A stretch of DNA of 64,000 nucleotides from CAVQKZ01 sp963837325 (GTDB lineage Bacteria; Actinomycetota; Actinomycetes; Mycobacteriales; Jatrophihabitantaceae), in contig CAWIMV010000001.1 of assembly GCA_963837325.1 (NCBI GenBank), forward strand, positions 2,046,001-2,110,000, read 5' to 3'. Within the stretch, counting starts at the first letter, position 1; every line of letters starts with the position of its first letter. A model generated the notes under the pieces. That model searched no databases. It saw nothing but the letters and a program-made list of their open reading frames with translations, and was not told the origin of the DNA. The position numbers and the translations under genes are program-made. This document shows, in pieces, positions 42,487 through 50,344 of the stretch.

Positions 42487-43206
42487 TCAGCCGACCGAAG
42501 TCATCGACCGTGCCCGTCGCACGGGGAGGACGTGCGGGAGACCTCGGCCGACAATGGTGAGCGTGCCTCCGATGCGCCGGAGCCACGAAGGATCCGGAAG
42601 CGGCGCGAGCGGCGCGGCCAAGTCCGCCACATCGACAAAATGCGCCCGTACGTGTCCGATGCCCTCAAGGTCGTGCGCGATCTCGTGCATCACCACCTCG
42701 GAAGAGGCGGTCCCACCGTTTCGGAACAGGTCGTCGGAAATGAGGACGTACTCCGGCACCTTGACGGGGTTCTTGAGTAGGCGGTGGACGTAGATCACGT
42801 CCAAGCCGACGAGCTTCTTTCGGCGCTTGATCGTCTGACTGGCGACCTCGCCAATGTGCGCGACGAACTTCAACTTCAAGGCACTGGTCTGTGTGCAGCT
42901 CCCGCAGGGGCATAGGTTGAGCTCGATGAGCCGACGTTCCGCGTGGAAGGCATGATGCATGGCGACGGCGGCACGAGTGATGGCGGACATCGTCGTCTCT
43001 CCGTCCAGCTCTTCTGCGTCGCGCGAGAGGAAGGCCGCATCGCCCTCGATCTCGATCAGGTCAAAGTCGCGTGCGGCGTCGACGATCTTGTCGAGCATGC
43101 GTTTCGTGACCGCCTCTGCGTGCCCGAGGATGCTGCGGTGGAACTGCATGTATTCCGTATATCCGCCGATGTCGGCGATCAGGAGCAGCGCACGGCGAGT
43201 CTGCAT
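42487..43206 (-). CDS. DUF2652 protein with class III nucleotide-cyclase-like core
   Basis: This 239-residue protein keeps several cyclase homology landmarks. LLLIADIGGYTEYMQFH near residue 8 resembles the FxDIxGFT metal site, and EIEGDAAFLS near residue 53 gives the second metal aspartate. KFVAHIGEVA resembles the RxGIHxGEV strand. GLDVIYVHRLLKN corresponds to the VNxAxRL helix, with the arginine kept and the asparagine absent. A CPCGSC motif lies in the middle. Cyclase activity is therefore uncertain. It is encoded just downstream of an MFS protein with a cyclic-nucleotide-binding domain. Confidence 0.82.
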   Translation of the reverse strand: MQTRRALLLIADIGGYTEYMQFHRSILGHAEAVTKRMLDKIVDAARDFDLIEIEGDAAFLSRDAEELDGETTMSAITRAAVAMHHAFHAERRLIELNLCPCGSCTQTSALKLKFVAHIGEVASQTIKRRKKLVGLDVIYVHRLLKNPVKVPEYVLISDDLFRNGGTASSEVVMHEIAHDLEGIGHVRAHFVDVADLAAPLAPLPDPSWLRRIGGTLTIVGRGLPHVLPVRRARSMTSVG

Positions 43207-43506
43207 GGGAGGACGCTAACAGGGCCCGGCGGCCCGTGGCAGATCCTCGCCGGAAGCCCGCCCGTGGCGGCCCAAAGCCCGCATGCTGCCACCATTTGCC
43301 CGATCCCCCGGCTTAGCACGGCTACGGCTGATTCGCCCTCCTTGCGACTTGTCGACCGTTGCGAGACGCGTAACAGCACGTCTCACGAGGACCGCGAAAC
43401 GGACCCGTCCTCGACCGTTGCGTTGTTCGCACCGGCATCAGGCCTTCAAGCACAGGGGGATCGTCAAGGCGTGATCGCGGCACGCAGTAACCCTGACCGC
43501 GTCTCA
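43207..43506. other. 300-bp gap, no gene seen
   Basis: The gap between the DUF2652 and MFS-cNMP genes, both minus strand. It contains TCGACCGTTGCG twice (about 43348 and 43414) and a short dyad in the ACGCGTAAC/CACGTCTCACG area. No coding potential is supported. The DUF2652 promoter should lie here. Confidence 0.5.
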
Positions 43507-45150
43507 CTACTTGCCCTCCGAGCCATGCACCGGTGTACCAGGAGCGTGGGCGAGGTAGGCCGACTTCGTTGCGTCGGCTGCTGAGCGCGCCTCGCGCGTG
43601 CCGGTGACCGCGGCGAGGAAGTCGCCGCCACTGATGGCGTACAGCCGGACATGGTCGACTGCTCGCACTGTCATGGTCCGGGTGGTGCTTGCCAGCAATG
43701 CGATTTCGCCGAAGCCCTGGCCCTGTCCCATCGTGCGTACGACCTGGTTGCCGTCGAGCACGCTCACGGTGCCGTCAGCAACGACGTAAAAGCTGTCGCC
43801 GGTCTCGCCTGCCTCGAACAACACTTCGCCTGGGCGCAGCTCCGTGCGGTGGACGCCGTGAGCGAGCTGTTCGATGACCGGCACGGGTAGCGGCCGTAGC
43901 ATTGGCACCTGGCGGAGCAGCATGATGTCGTCGGTCCGTACGGCCACCGACTGGTCGATCGCGCTGAGCCGCCGCCACGACAGCAGACACACGACGGGAG
44001 CTACGGCACCCACGGTCAACAACGCGCCCCGGGTGCCGAGGAGCTCGATGAGCAGCGGCCCCGTGAGATACCCGATGCCTACGGCCAGGGCGCCCACGCT
44101 TTCGAGTACGCCGAACACACGAGCAAGAACGACGTTGGGAACCATCCGCGCGATCAGAGTGAACGCAGTGACGTCGACCATCGCGTTGCCAATGCCGATG
44201 ACCCCGGCTGCGAAAAGAGCCACGACGTAGTACGGCAGAAGGCCGATCACCGCGATCGGCAGCCCCCAAAGGACGATCGCGACCCCGAGCCATCGCGTCA
44301 TCGCGCGGCTACCGACCAGCCGCGCGCATCCCATGCTGCCAAGCAGAGCCCCGATGCCGACTGCTCCCTGAAGCAGTCCGACGCTCGACTGTTCGCCGCC
44401 GAGCAGGTCGATCGCGACGATGACGACGAAAACGGTGAACGCGCCGCGAATCGCGGCCTGCAACACGACGAAGCCGACCACGACACTCACCCCCACGTTG
44501 GAGTACACCGCGACGAGGCCGTCACGCACCTCGGACCAGAGGTGCCCTCGTGGCGCCGCCGGAAGCGGTATGCGTTCATAGTTCAGCCGGACGACAACAC
44601 CGGCGGAGATCAAGGCGCATGCCCCGGAGAACACGAACACCGCGGAGACGTCCCAGACTGCCACCAGGAGCGCTGCAACCAGACCGCCGAGAATGACACT
44701 GATTGAGTCCAACGCGCCCCGGACCACGTTGACTGACGTCAGCTCGTCCGGAGCGCGACAGAGCGACGGCAAGAGGGCCGAGTGGCTGGCCCGGAACGGC
44801 GTGAAGGCGATCGTGGACACGATGGCCAGCGCGTACACGACCGCGACCGGGCTGCCGGTGACCAGCACGGGTGCGGCCGCGAGCGTCGCAATGCCTCGTA
44901 TCGCGCTGGAGGCAAATAGCACCCGTTCGCGCGAGACCCGGTCGGCGTACGCGGCAATGACCGGCGCCAACAGCGCCGCCGGCACGAGTCGGAGCAGTCC
45001 GACAACACCGACAGCAAGGGCGCCGCCGTCAGCGAAGGCAACGAGCCCGACGGCGACGGTGAAAGACCACTCCGCCGTGAACGCGGCTCCGAAGGACAAC
45101 TGAGCGCGCAGCAGGGCGCCATTTCCCAAAAAGCCCCCGAGCACCCTCAC
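43507..45150 (-). CDS. MFS transporter fused to a C-terminal cyclic-nucleotide-binding domain
   Basis: The first 400 residues are an MFS exporter of the MFS_3 (EntS-like) type with about 12 hydrophobic helices and loop motif AAYADRVSRERVL. The last 130 residues form a cNMP-binding barrel: ELRPGEVLFEAGETGDSFYVV, VRTMGQGQGFGEIALLASTTRTMTVRA. There GEIALL plus the downstream arginine match the phosphate-binding cassette. GTG 45150 was chosen because MFS homology starts there; the open frame extends to 45243. It suggests ligand-gated export controlled by cAMP or cGMP. Confidence 0.8.
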   Translation of the reverse strand: MRVLGGFLGNGALLRAQLSFGAAFTAEWSFTVAVGLVAFADGGALAVGVVGLLRLVPAALLAPVIAAYADRVSRERVLFASSAIRGIATLAAAPVLVTGSPVAVVYALAIVSTIAFTPFRASHSALLPSLCRAPDELTSVNVVRGALDSISVILGGLVAALLVAVWDVSAVFVFSGACALISAGVVVRLNYERIPLPAAPRGHLWSEVRDGLVAVYSNVGVSVVVGFVVLQAAIRGAFTVFVVIVAIDLLGGEQSSVGLLQGAVGIGALLGSMGCARLVGSRAMTRWLGVAIVLWGLPIAVIGLLPYYVVALFAAGVIGIGNAMVDVTAFTLIARMVPNVVLARVFGVLESVGALAVGIGYLTGPLLIELLGTRGALLTVGAVAPVVCLLSWRRLSAIDQSVAVRTDDIMLLRQVPMLRPLPVPVIEQLAHGVHRTELRPGEVLFEAGETGDSFYVVADGTVSVLDGNQVVRTMGQGQGFGEIALLASTTRTMTVRAVDHVRLYAISGGDFLAAVTGTREARSAADATKSAYLAHAPGTPVHGSEGK

Positions 45151-45316
45151 CGGCACATGGTTGCATGCATGCAGGTCGGCGCGGTCAGTGAACAGCCCCG
45201 CACCGTCAATGCCCAATGTGGGCACAAAGCGAATTGATCGCAATCGTTGGGTGCGCCGGAACGATCACCCTTCAGGCATCACGCGCGCTCTGACGTCGCC
45301 GAGGCAAACTCGCGAA

Positions 45317-45361
45317 CGATCGATCTGGCGTGCAGTGCCGACAGGTCGGCGCCGCGCAGAA
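45317..45361 (-). repeat. Island repeat copy E (inverted)
   Basis: On the minus strand: box 1 TTCTGCGC (45361-45354), exactly 25 nt, then box 2 CCAGATCGATCG (45328-45317; 9 of 12 match). It lies upstream of the MFS-cNMP gene near the right edge of the island. The rest of 45151-45535 holds no supported gene. Confidence 0.6.
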
Positions 45362-45535
45362 CGAGACGGTTATCGCGCGCGCAATTGCCCGTTTCCGCGA
45401 ATAGTCGCGAAGACAGCGGTTACGCCACGCTGTCCGAACGCTGCGCCGAGCGAGAACTGACGTTCCTTCCTATGGAGCGAGCTGGCGCGAGATGGGGCTC
45501 CGAACCGCCTCGGGTCCGGATCGTGAGCGCACGTC

Positions 45536-46504
45536 CTAGAACAGCGTGCGGGCGAGCTCGCGCCGGGCCGGGGCGACGCGGGGGTCGTCCGGGCCGAGCA
45601 GGTCGAAATACTCGATCAGTCGCTGACGGGCGGCGTCGCGATCGTCGCCGGTCGCGGCCCTGAGAACGCGCAGCAGGCGGTCGAACGCGGCCTCGGCGTC
45701 GTTGCGGGCGAACTCCAGGTCGGCAGCCGCGAACTGCGCTTCCAAATCCTCCGCGGCGTCGTCCGCACGTGCCGCCAACGCGGGGTCGGTGGACTCCACC
45801 CGCTCGAACAGGCGAACCTGCCGCAGCGCGACCGCAGCCTCGGCATTGCCCGGTTCGCTGTCCAGAATCGCCTGATAGCGCTGGGCGGCCAGCGGATAGT
45901 CGCCGTCCTGCAGCGCCGCCTCGGCCGCCACGAAGCGCGGGTCGTCAGGCTCCTCGACCGGTGCGGGCACCTGCTCGCCATCCGGCGACTCTGACGGCGC
46001 GGCGCCCACGGCCAGGCCCGCTTCGCGCCCGGCCTGATGCACCGCCGCGATGAACTCACGCAGCTGCTCGTCGGGCAGCGCGCCCTGAAAGCCCGGCACC
46101 AGTTGGCCGGCGAGCACGGCGAACACCGTCGGGACGGCCTGCACCTGCAACGCCTGTGCCAGGCGGGGGTTCGCGTCGACGTCGATCCGGGCCAGGATCC
46201 AGGTGCTGTTACTAGTCCGAGCCAACTGCTCGAGCGAGGTGGACAGCTGGTCGCTCGCGGGACTGCGGGCCGAGCTCATGAGAATGAGGACCGGCAGTTG
46301 GAAGGAACGGTCGAGCACCTCGGGCTGGAACGTCTCTTCGGTGACGTCGACGACGTACTGTCCGGCGTCCGGAGCGGGGGCTTCGGCTGCGCGCGCGGCC
46401 GCCTCGTTGCGCGCCTGCACGGCGGCCAGGTCGACGGCACCAGCCATTGCGGCGGTGATGGCTGGGTTAGGCGCGGCGGGTCGGCGGGGGGTACCAGGGG
46501 GCAT
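45536..46504 (-). CDS. Thioredoxin-fold/TPR co-chaperone (CnoX/YbbN type)
   Basis: 322 residues: an alanine/proline-rich N-terminus, a thioredoxin-like domain (residues about 50-155), and a C-terminal TPR-like domain (about 190-320) containing AAQRYQAILDSEPGNAEAAVALRQV. The active-site CxxC is absent, replaced in VLILMSSARSPASDQL. That is normal for YbbN/CnoX proteins in actinobacteria, which work as holdases passing clients to chaperones rather than as reductases. It diverges from the crotonase gene across 53 bp. Confidence 0.88.
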   Translation of the reverse strand: MPPGTPRRPAAPNPAITAAMAGAVDLAAVQARNEAAARAAEAPAPDAGQYVVDVTEETFQPEVLDRSFQLPVLILMSSARSPASDQLSTSLEQLARTSNSTWILARIDVDANPRLAQALQVQAVPTVFAVLAGQLVPGFQGALPDEQLREFIAAVHQAGREAGLAVGAAPSESPDGEQVPAPVEEPDDPRFVAAEAALQDGDYPLAAQRYQAILDSEPGNAEAAVALRQVRLFERVESTDPALAARADDAAEDLEAQFAAADLEFARNDAEAAFDRLLRVLRAATGDDRDAARQRLIEYFDLLGPDDPRVAPARRELARTLF

Positions 46505-46557
46505 GCGATGAGTTTCCCACGTTGACAGGAGCGGGGTTGCTGGCGAGGGTCGGCCCC

Positions 46558-47313
46558 GTGACGGTTCGTATTGATCGCAATGACGGCGTATGGACGGTGG
46601 TCCTCGACCGGGCCGACGTCCGCAATGCCGTGGACGGTCCGACAGCCCGGCAGTTGGCCGACGCGTTCCGTGCGTTCGACGCCGATCCGGCCGCGCGCGT
46701 GGCGGTGCTGTGGGGCGCGGGTGGCACGTTCTGCGCAGGGGCGGACCTGCACGCGATGTCCAACCGGCTCGATCCGGATCTGGCTGCCGACGGGCCGATG
46801 GGGCCGACCCGCCTGGCGCTCGCCAAGCCGGTGATCGCCGCGGTGAGTGGGTACGCCGTCGCGGGCGGCCTCGAGCTCGCGCTGTGGTGCGACTTGCGTG
46901 TCGTCGAGTCTGACGCGGTCATGGGCGTGTTCTGCCGACGCTGGGGCGTGCCGCTGATCGACGGCGGGTCGGTCCGGCTGCCCCGCATCGTCGGCGCAGG
47001 CCGAGCGCTCGATCTCATCCTCACCGGCCGTCCGGTCGCCGCCGACGAGGCGTTAGCCATGGGGCTGGCCAATCGAGTGGTCGCACCCGGGGAGGCCCGC
47101 TCGTCGGCCGAAGCGCTGGCAGCCGAACTGGCCCACCTTCCGCAGGACTGCCTGCGCTCGGACCGGCGTTCGGTCTACGACGCTCTGGGTGCCGACGAAC
47201 TGACTGCACTGGCCACCGAGTTCGGCCACGGCCGAATGGTGCTGGACCAAGCCACCGAGGGTGCCGCCCGCTTCTCGGCCGGCGCCGGCCGCCACGGACA
47301 ACCAGCCGACTGA
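46558..47313 (+). CDS. Crotonase/enoyl-CoA hydratase family protein
   Basis: GTG 46558 gives 251 residues. Motifs are VLDRADVRNAVDGPTARQL at the N-terminus, the oxyanion hole in GGTFCAGADLHAM (about residue 60), and GYAVAGGLELALWCDLRV. In RRWGVPLIDGGSVRLPRIVG the second catalytic glutamate position is not obvious. Many such proteins are isomerases or hydrolases rather than hydratases. A TTGACA at 46522-46527, a 17-nt spacer, GAGGGT and 7 nt before GTG fit a leaderless promoter; the TTG start 36 bp upstream would fall in the -35. Confidence 0.85.
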   Translation: MTVRIDRNDGVWTVVLDRADVRNAVDGPTARQLADAFRAFDADPAARVAVLWGAGGTFCAGADLHAMSNRLDPDLAADGPMGPTRLALAKPVIAAVSGYAVAGGLELALWCDLRVVESDAVMGVFCRRWGVPLIDGGSVRLPRIVGAGRALDLILTGRPVAADEALAMGLANRVVAPGEARSSAEALAAELAHLPQDCLRSDRRSVYDALGADELTALATEFGHGRMVLDQATEGAARFSAGAGRHGQPAD

Positions 47314-47374
47314 CCGGGTTGGCCCCCCGGCAGGGCGACACGCCGCGGTTCACCCTGCTGGGAGGCCACGCTGG

Positions 47375-49042
47375 TCAGAACCGGGCCGACTCTCGGTACT
47401 CGCCCCACATGGGCTTGAAGGCGTTGCAGATCTCGCCGAGTGTTGCTTCGGCGCGGGCGGCGTCGAGCATCGCCGGGAGGGTGTTCTCGTCCGCTGCGGC
47501 GGCCGCGACCATCCGGGCCAGCGCCGCATCCACCGCCCCCTGGTCGCGGCGGGCCCGGCGTTCGGCGACCAGCGCGCGCTGGGCCAACTCGACTTCGTGG
47601 GACACCCGTAGGATCTCCAACTCGTCGCCAACGTCGCCGGTGAAGGTATTGACGCCCACCACGCGCTTGTCACCCTTCTCCAGCGCGACCTGGTAGGTAA
47701 ACGCGGAATCGGCGATTTCGCCGATGAACCAACCGTCTTCGATACCGCGCAGTAGGCCGGACGTAATCGTGCCGTCGCCGCCAAGCTCCTTGATCCGGGC
47801 GAAGATGGCCTCGGCCTCGGCCTCCATCCGATCGGTGAGTGCTTCGACGTACCACGAGCCGCCGAGGGGATCGGCGACGTTGAGCACACCGGTCTCCTCG
47901 GCGATCACCTGCTGCGTGCGCAGCGCGATCTGGGCCGCCTTCTCCGACGGCAACGCCAGGACCTCGTCGAGCGCGTTGGTGTGCAGGGAGTTCGTGCCGG
48001 CCAGCACTGCGGCCATCGCCTCGACCGCGGTGCGGACGATGTTGTTGTCGGGCTGTTGGGCAGTCAGGGACACACCGGCCGTCTGGGTGTGGAAGCGCAG
48101 CGAGAGCGCCCGGTCGGTCTGCGCGCCGTACACATCGCGCAGCCAGCGGGCCCAGATGCGTCGCGCCGCCCGCAGCTTGGCGATCTCCTCGAAGAAGTCG
48201 ATGTGGGCGTCGAAGAAGAACGACAGACCCGGTGCGAACTGCTCGATGTCCAGACCGCGGGACAAGCCGAGCTCGACGTAGCCGAACCCGTCGGCGAGCG
48301 TGTAGGCCAGCTCCTGCGCGGCCGTGGCTCCGGCCTCACGGATGTGGTAGCCCGAGACCGACAGCGGCTTGTAGGCCGGCACGTCGTGGGCGACGTACTC
48401 CATGAGGTCGCCGATCAGCTTCAGATGCCCTTGGGGCGGGTAGATCCACTCCTTCTGGGCGATGTACTCCTTGAAGATGTCCGTCTGCAGGGTGCCGTTG
48501 AGCTTGCTGATGTCGGCGCCCTGTCGCTCCGCAGCCACGACGTACATGCAAAACACCGGGACGGCTGGGCCGGAGATCGTCATCGACGTCGTGGTCGCGG
48601 CCAAGTCGATGCCGTTGAACAGGATGTCCATGTCGGCGGCGGAGTCGATCGCGACGCCGCAGTGGCCCACCTCGCCCAGCGCGCGCTCGTCGTCGGAGTC
48701 GCGACCCATGAGCGTGGGCATGTCGAAGGCGACCGACAGGCCGCCGCCGCCCTCGGCGAGGATCATCTTGTAGCGCTCGTTCGTCTGCTTGGCATTGCCG
48801 AAGCCGGCGAACTGGCGGATCGTCCACGGCTTGCCGCGATAGCCGGTCGCGTGGATGCCGCGGGTGAACGGGTACTCCCCCGGCCAGCCGATGCGCTCCA
48901 TGCGATCGTCGGCGCCGGTCGGCCCGTAGAGCGGCTCGACCTCGGTTCCGGACAGCGTGGTGTAGTCGCGCTCGGCCTTGCGCGCCGCGTCATAGCGGCC
49001 TTGCCAGCGCGCGCGTCCTTGCGCGACCTGCTCTGCGTCCAT
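47375..49042 (-). CDS. icmA: Acyl-CoA mutase large subunit (isobutyryl-CoA mutase IcmA-like)
   Basis: 555 residues, the length of a mutase large subunit without the B12-binding domain. Motifs are LYGPTG...GWPGEYPFTRGIHATGYRG, RQFAGFGNAKQTNERYK, GLSVAFDMPTLMGRDSDD, GYHIREAGATAAQELAYTLADG, FHTQTAGVSLTAQQPDNN and NVADPLGGSWYVE. The substrate-binding positions (phenylalanine in VAFDMPT rather than tyrosine) favour isobutyryl-CoA mutase over methylmalonyl-CoA mutase. A small B12 subunit is needed and is not in the window. A 24-bp perfect palindrome lies 49 bp upstream. A MeaB-like gene is at the window end. Confidence 0.88.
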   Translation of the reverse strand: MDAEQVAQGRARWQGRYDAARKAERDYTTLSGTEVEPLYGPTGADDRMERIGWPGEYPFTRGIHATGYRGKPWTIRQFAGFGNAKQTNERYKMILAEGGGGLSVAFDMPTLMGRDSDDERALGEVGHCGVAIDSAADMDILFNGIDLAATTTSMTISGPAVPVFCMYVVAAERQGADISKLNGTLQTDIFKEYIAQKEWIYPPQGHLKLIGDLMEYVAHDVPAYKPLSVSGYHIREAGATAAQELAYTLADGFGYVELGLSRGLDIEQFAPGLSFFFDAHIDFFEEIAKLRAARRIWARWLRDVYGAQTDRALSLRFHTQTAGVSLTAQQPDNNIVRTAVEAMAAVLAGTNSLHTNALDEVLALPSEKAAQIALRTQQVIAEETGVLNVADPLGGSWYVEALTDRMEAEAEAIFARIKELGGDGTITSGLLRGIEDGWFIGEIADSAFTYQVALEKGDKRVVGVNTFTGDVGDELEILRVSHEVELAQRALVAERRARRDQGAVDAALARMVAAAAADENTLPAMLDAARAEATLGEICNAFKPMWGEYRESARF

Positions 49043-49091
49043 GTCTCGACCTTAAGAGAGCCGGGTGGCCGCATTCATGCGACTGCTTCCA

Positions 49092-49115
49092 ATTTACTAG
49101 GACGTCCTAGTAAAT
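49092..49115. promoter_or_regulatory. 24-bp perfect palindrome upstream of icmA
   Basis: Half-site ATTTACTAGGAC is followed immediately by its exact reverse complement. It occupies almost the whole gap between icmA (start 49042) and the DUF421 stop (49120). The AT content is much higher than in the surroundings. A dimeric repressor, probably sensing an acyl-CoA, is the natural expectation. Confidence 0.8.
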
Positions 49116-49119
49116 CCAA

Positions 49120-49683
49120 TCAGCGGCCGGCAGATGTGACCAGGGCCTCGATCCGGGCAAGCTGGGCTGCCAACTTGTCCACGTCCTGCTTCGTCGCGCC
49201 CTGCTGCTTCGGCTTGAGCGTCAGGATGAACTGGCCACCGGGGTCGAGCACGCCGGTCTCGACCTGCTGGATGTCATCGCCGTTCTGCAGTCGCACCGCG
49301 TGGTCGAGTTCGTGGCGGCGCACCCCCACCCGCCGCGCTGCCCCGGGCACGACATGCCCGGCCTCGATCACCGTCGTGTCGGTGCCGTCGAATATGCGCG
49401 CCATCCGATCGCTGCGTAGGGCCGCCCGATTCACGACCGAATTGACCAGGACGAGGGTTGCGGCGCCGATCGCGCCGCCGACCACGCTGTTGTCGCTGCC
49501 GATGATTGCGTTCTGCACGACGTTGGACAGCAACACCATGACCACGATGTCGAGACTGTTGAGCCCGGCCAGTCCCCGCTTTCCGCCGAGCCGCAGCAGC
49601 GTCGCAATCAGGACGTAGACCAACACCGTCCGGATGATCTTCTCGGCGAACGGGATCTGCTGGGCGAACATGTCGTGCCACAT
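49120..49683 (-). CDS. DUF421 membrane protein (YetF/YcaP-like)
   Basis: 187 residues with three N-terminal transmembrane helices (about 15-85) and a cytoplasmic domain. The family signature is visible as LRLGGKRGLAGLNSLDIVVMV and NAIIGSDNSVVGGAIGA. The DUF421 domain continues with MARIFDGTDTTVIEAGHVV. A coiled C-terminal tail (QDVDKLAAQLARIEALV) may oligomerise. The function of the family is unknown, although some members affect spore or envelope properties. Confidence 0.88.
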   Translation of the reverse strand: MWHDMFAQQIPFAEKIIRTVLVYVLIATLLRLGGKRGLAGLNSLDIVVMVLLSNVVQNAIIGSDNSVVGGAIGAATLVLVNSVVNRAALRSDRMARIFDGTDTTVIEAGHVVPGAARRVGVRRHELDHAVRLQNGDDIQQVETGVLDPGGQFILTLKPKQQGATKQDVDKLAAQLARIEALVTSAGR

Positions 49684-49742
49684 CGGCGCGCTCCGATCAG
49701 ACGGGGTCGAGTTGACGGCAGGCTAATCCGTAGGCTCCAGCC

Positions 49743-50132
49743 ATGCTGGGACAAGCGATCGTCGAAGCCCGTATTCCTACTCAAGACCTCGCTCGGGCGC
49801 GGGAATGGTATGCCGCCAAACTCGGCCTCGAACCAGTCGAACAGCGGCCCGGCGGGCTTCGGTACGAAGGTTCTGCCGGCGTCTTCTGCTTGTTCGTCTC
49901 AGCCGGTCGCTCCGATGGCTCGTTCACGCAGATGGGTTTCTATGTCGAGGACATCGAGGCCACCGTGGCCGACCTCAAGGACCGTGGTGTCGTCTTCGAG
50001 GAGTATCCCGGCTGCGTCGATTCGATCATGGACGTCGAGGGCAACTACCCGAGCAAGGGCTCCGGCGAGCGCGCGGCCTGGTTTCGCGACAGCGAGGGCA
50101 ACATGCTGGGTGTCGCGCAAGTCATTCCGTAG
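49743..50132 (+). CDS. VOC family protein
   Basis: 129 residues with EARIPTQDLARAREWYAAKLGL, an internal strand YEGSAGVFCLFVS, the second module MGFYVEDIEATVADLKDRGVVF and the closing AAWFRDSEGNMLGVAQ. This is a single-domain glyoxalase/dioxygenase-fold protein; metal-binding residues are incomplete (E8 and Q54-type positions), so an antibiotic-binding or unknown role is possible. TAGGCT 6 nt before ATG suggests a leaderless mRNA. Confidence 0.82.
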   Translation: MLGQAIVEARIPTQDLARAREWYAAKLGLEPVEQRPGGLRYEGSAGVFCLFVSAGRSDGSFTQMGFYVEDIEATVADLKDRGVVFEEYPGCVDSIMDVEGNYPSKGSGERAAWFRDSEGNMLGVAQVIP

Positions 50133-50344
50133 CTTGCGGCCCGCCGCACTCGGTCGGCTGACTGGGACGTCAGCGACGGACGTTTGCCCCTGCCTTCGTG
50201 GGGGCTCGTCGTGCAGATCGATCACACCCTTGCACTAACTGCGTTCACATCAGGATGGAATCAGTCGAAACCGTTCACTTTCATGCACTCCATTGCTATG
50301 GTCCGCTCACAGCAGTGGTCAGCACGAGCGGAGGAGGAAGACAG

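Noticed and set aside
43345..43430. TCGACCGTTGCG repeated twice as a CRISPR or repeat array
   Set aside because: Only two copies with no regular spacer and no cas genes. No CRISPR array was seen anywhere in the window.
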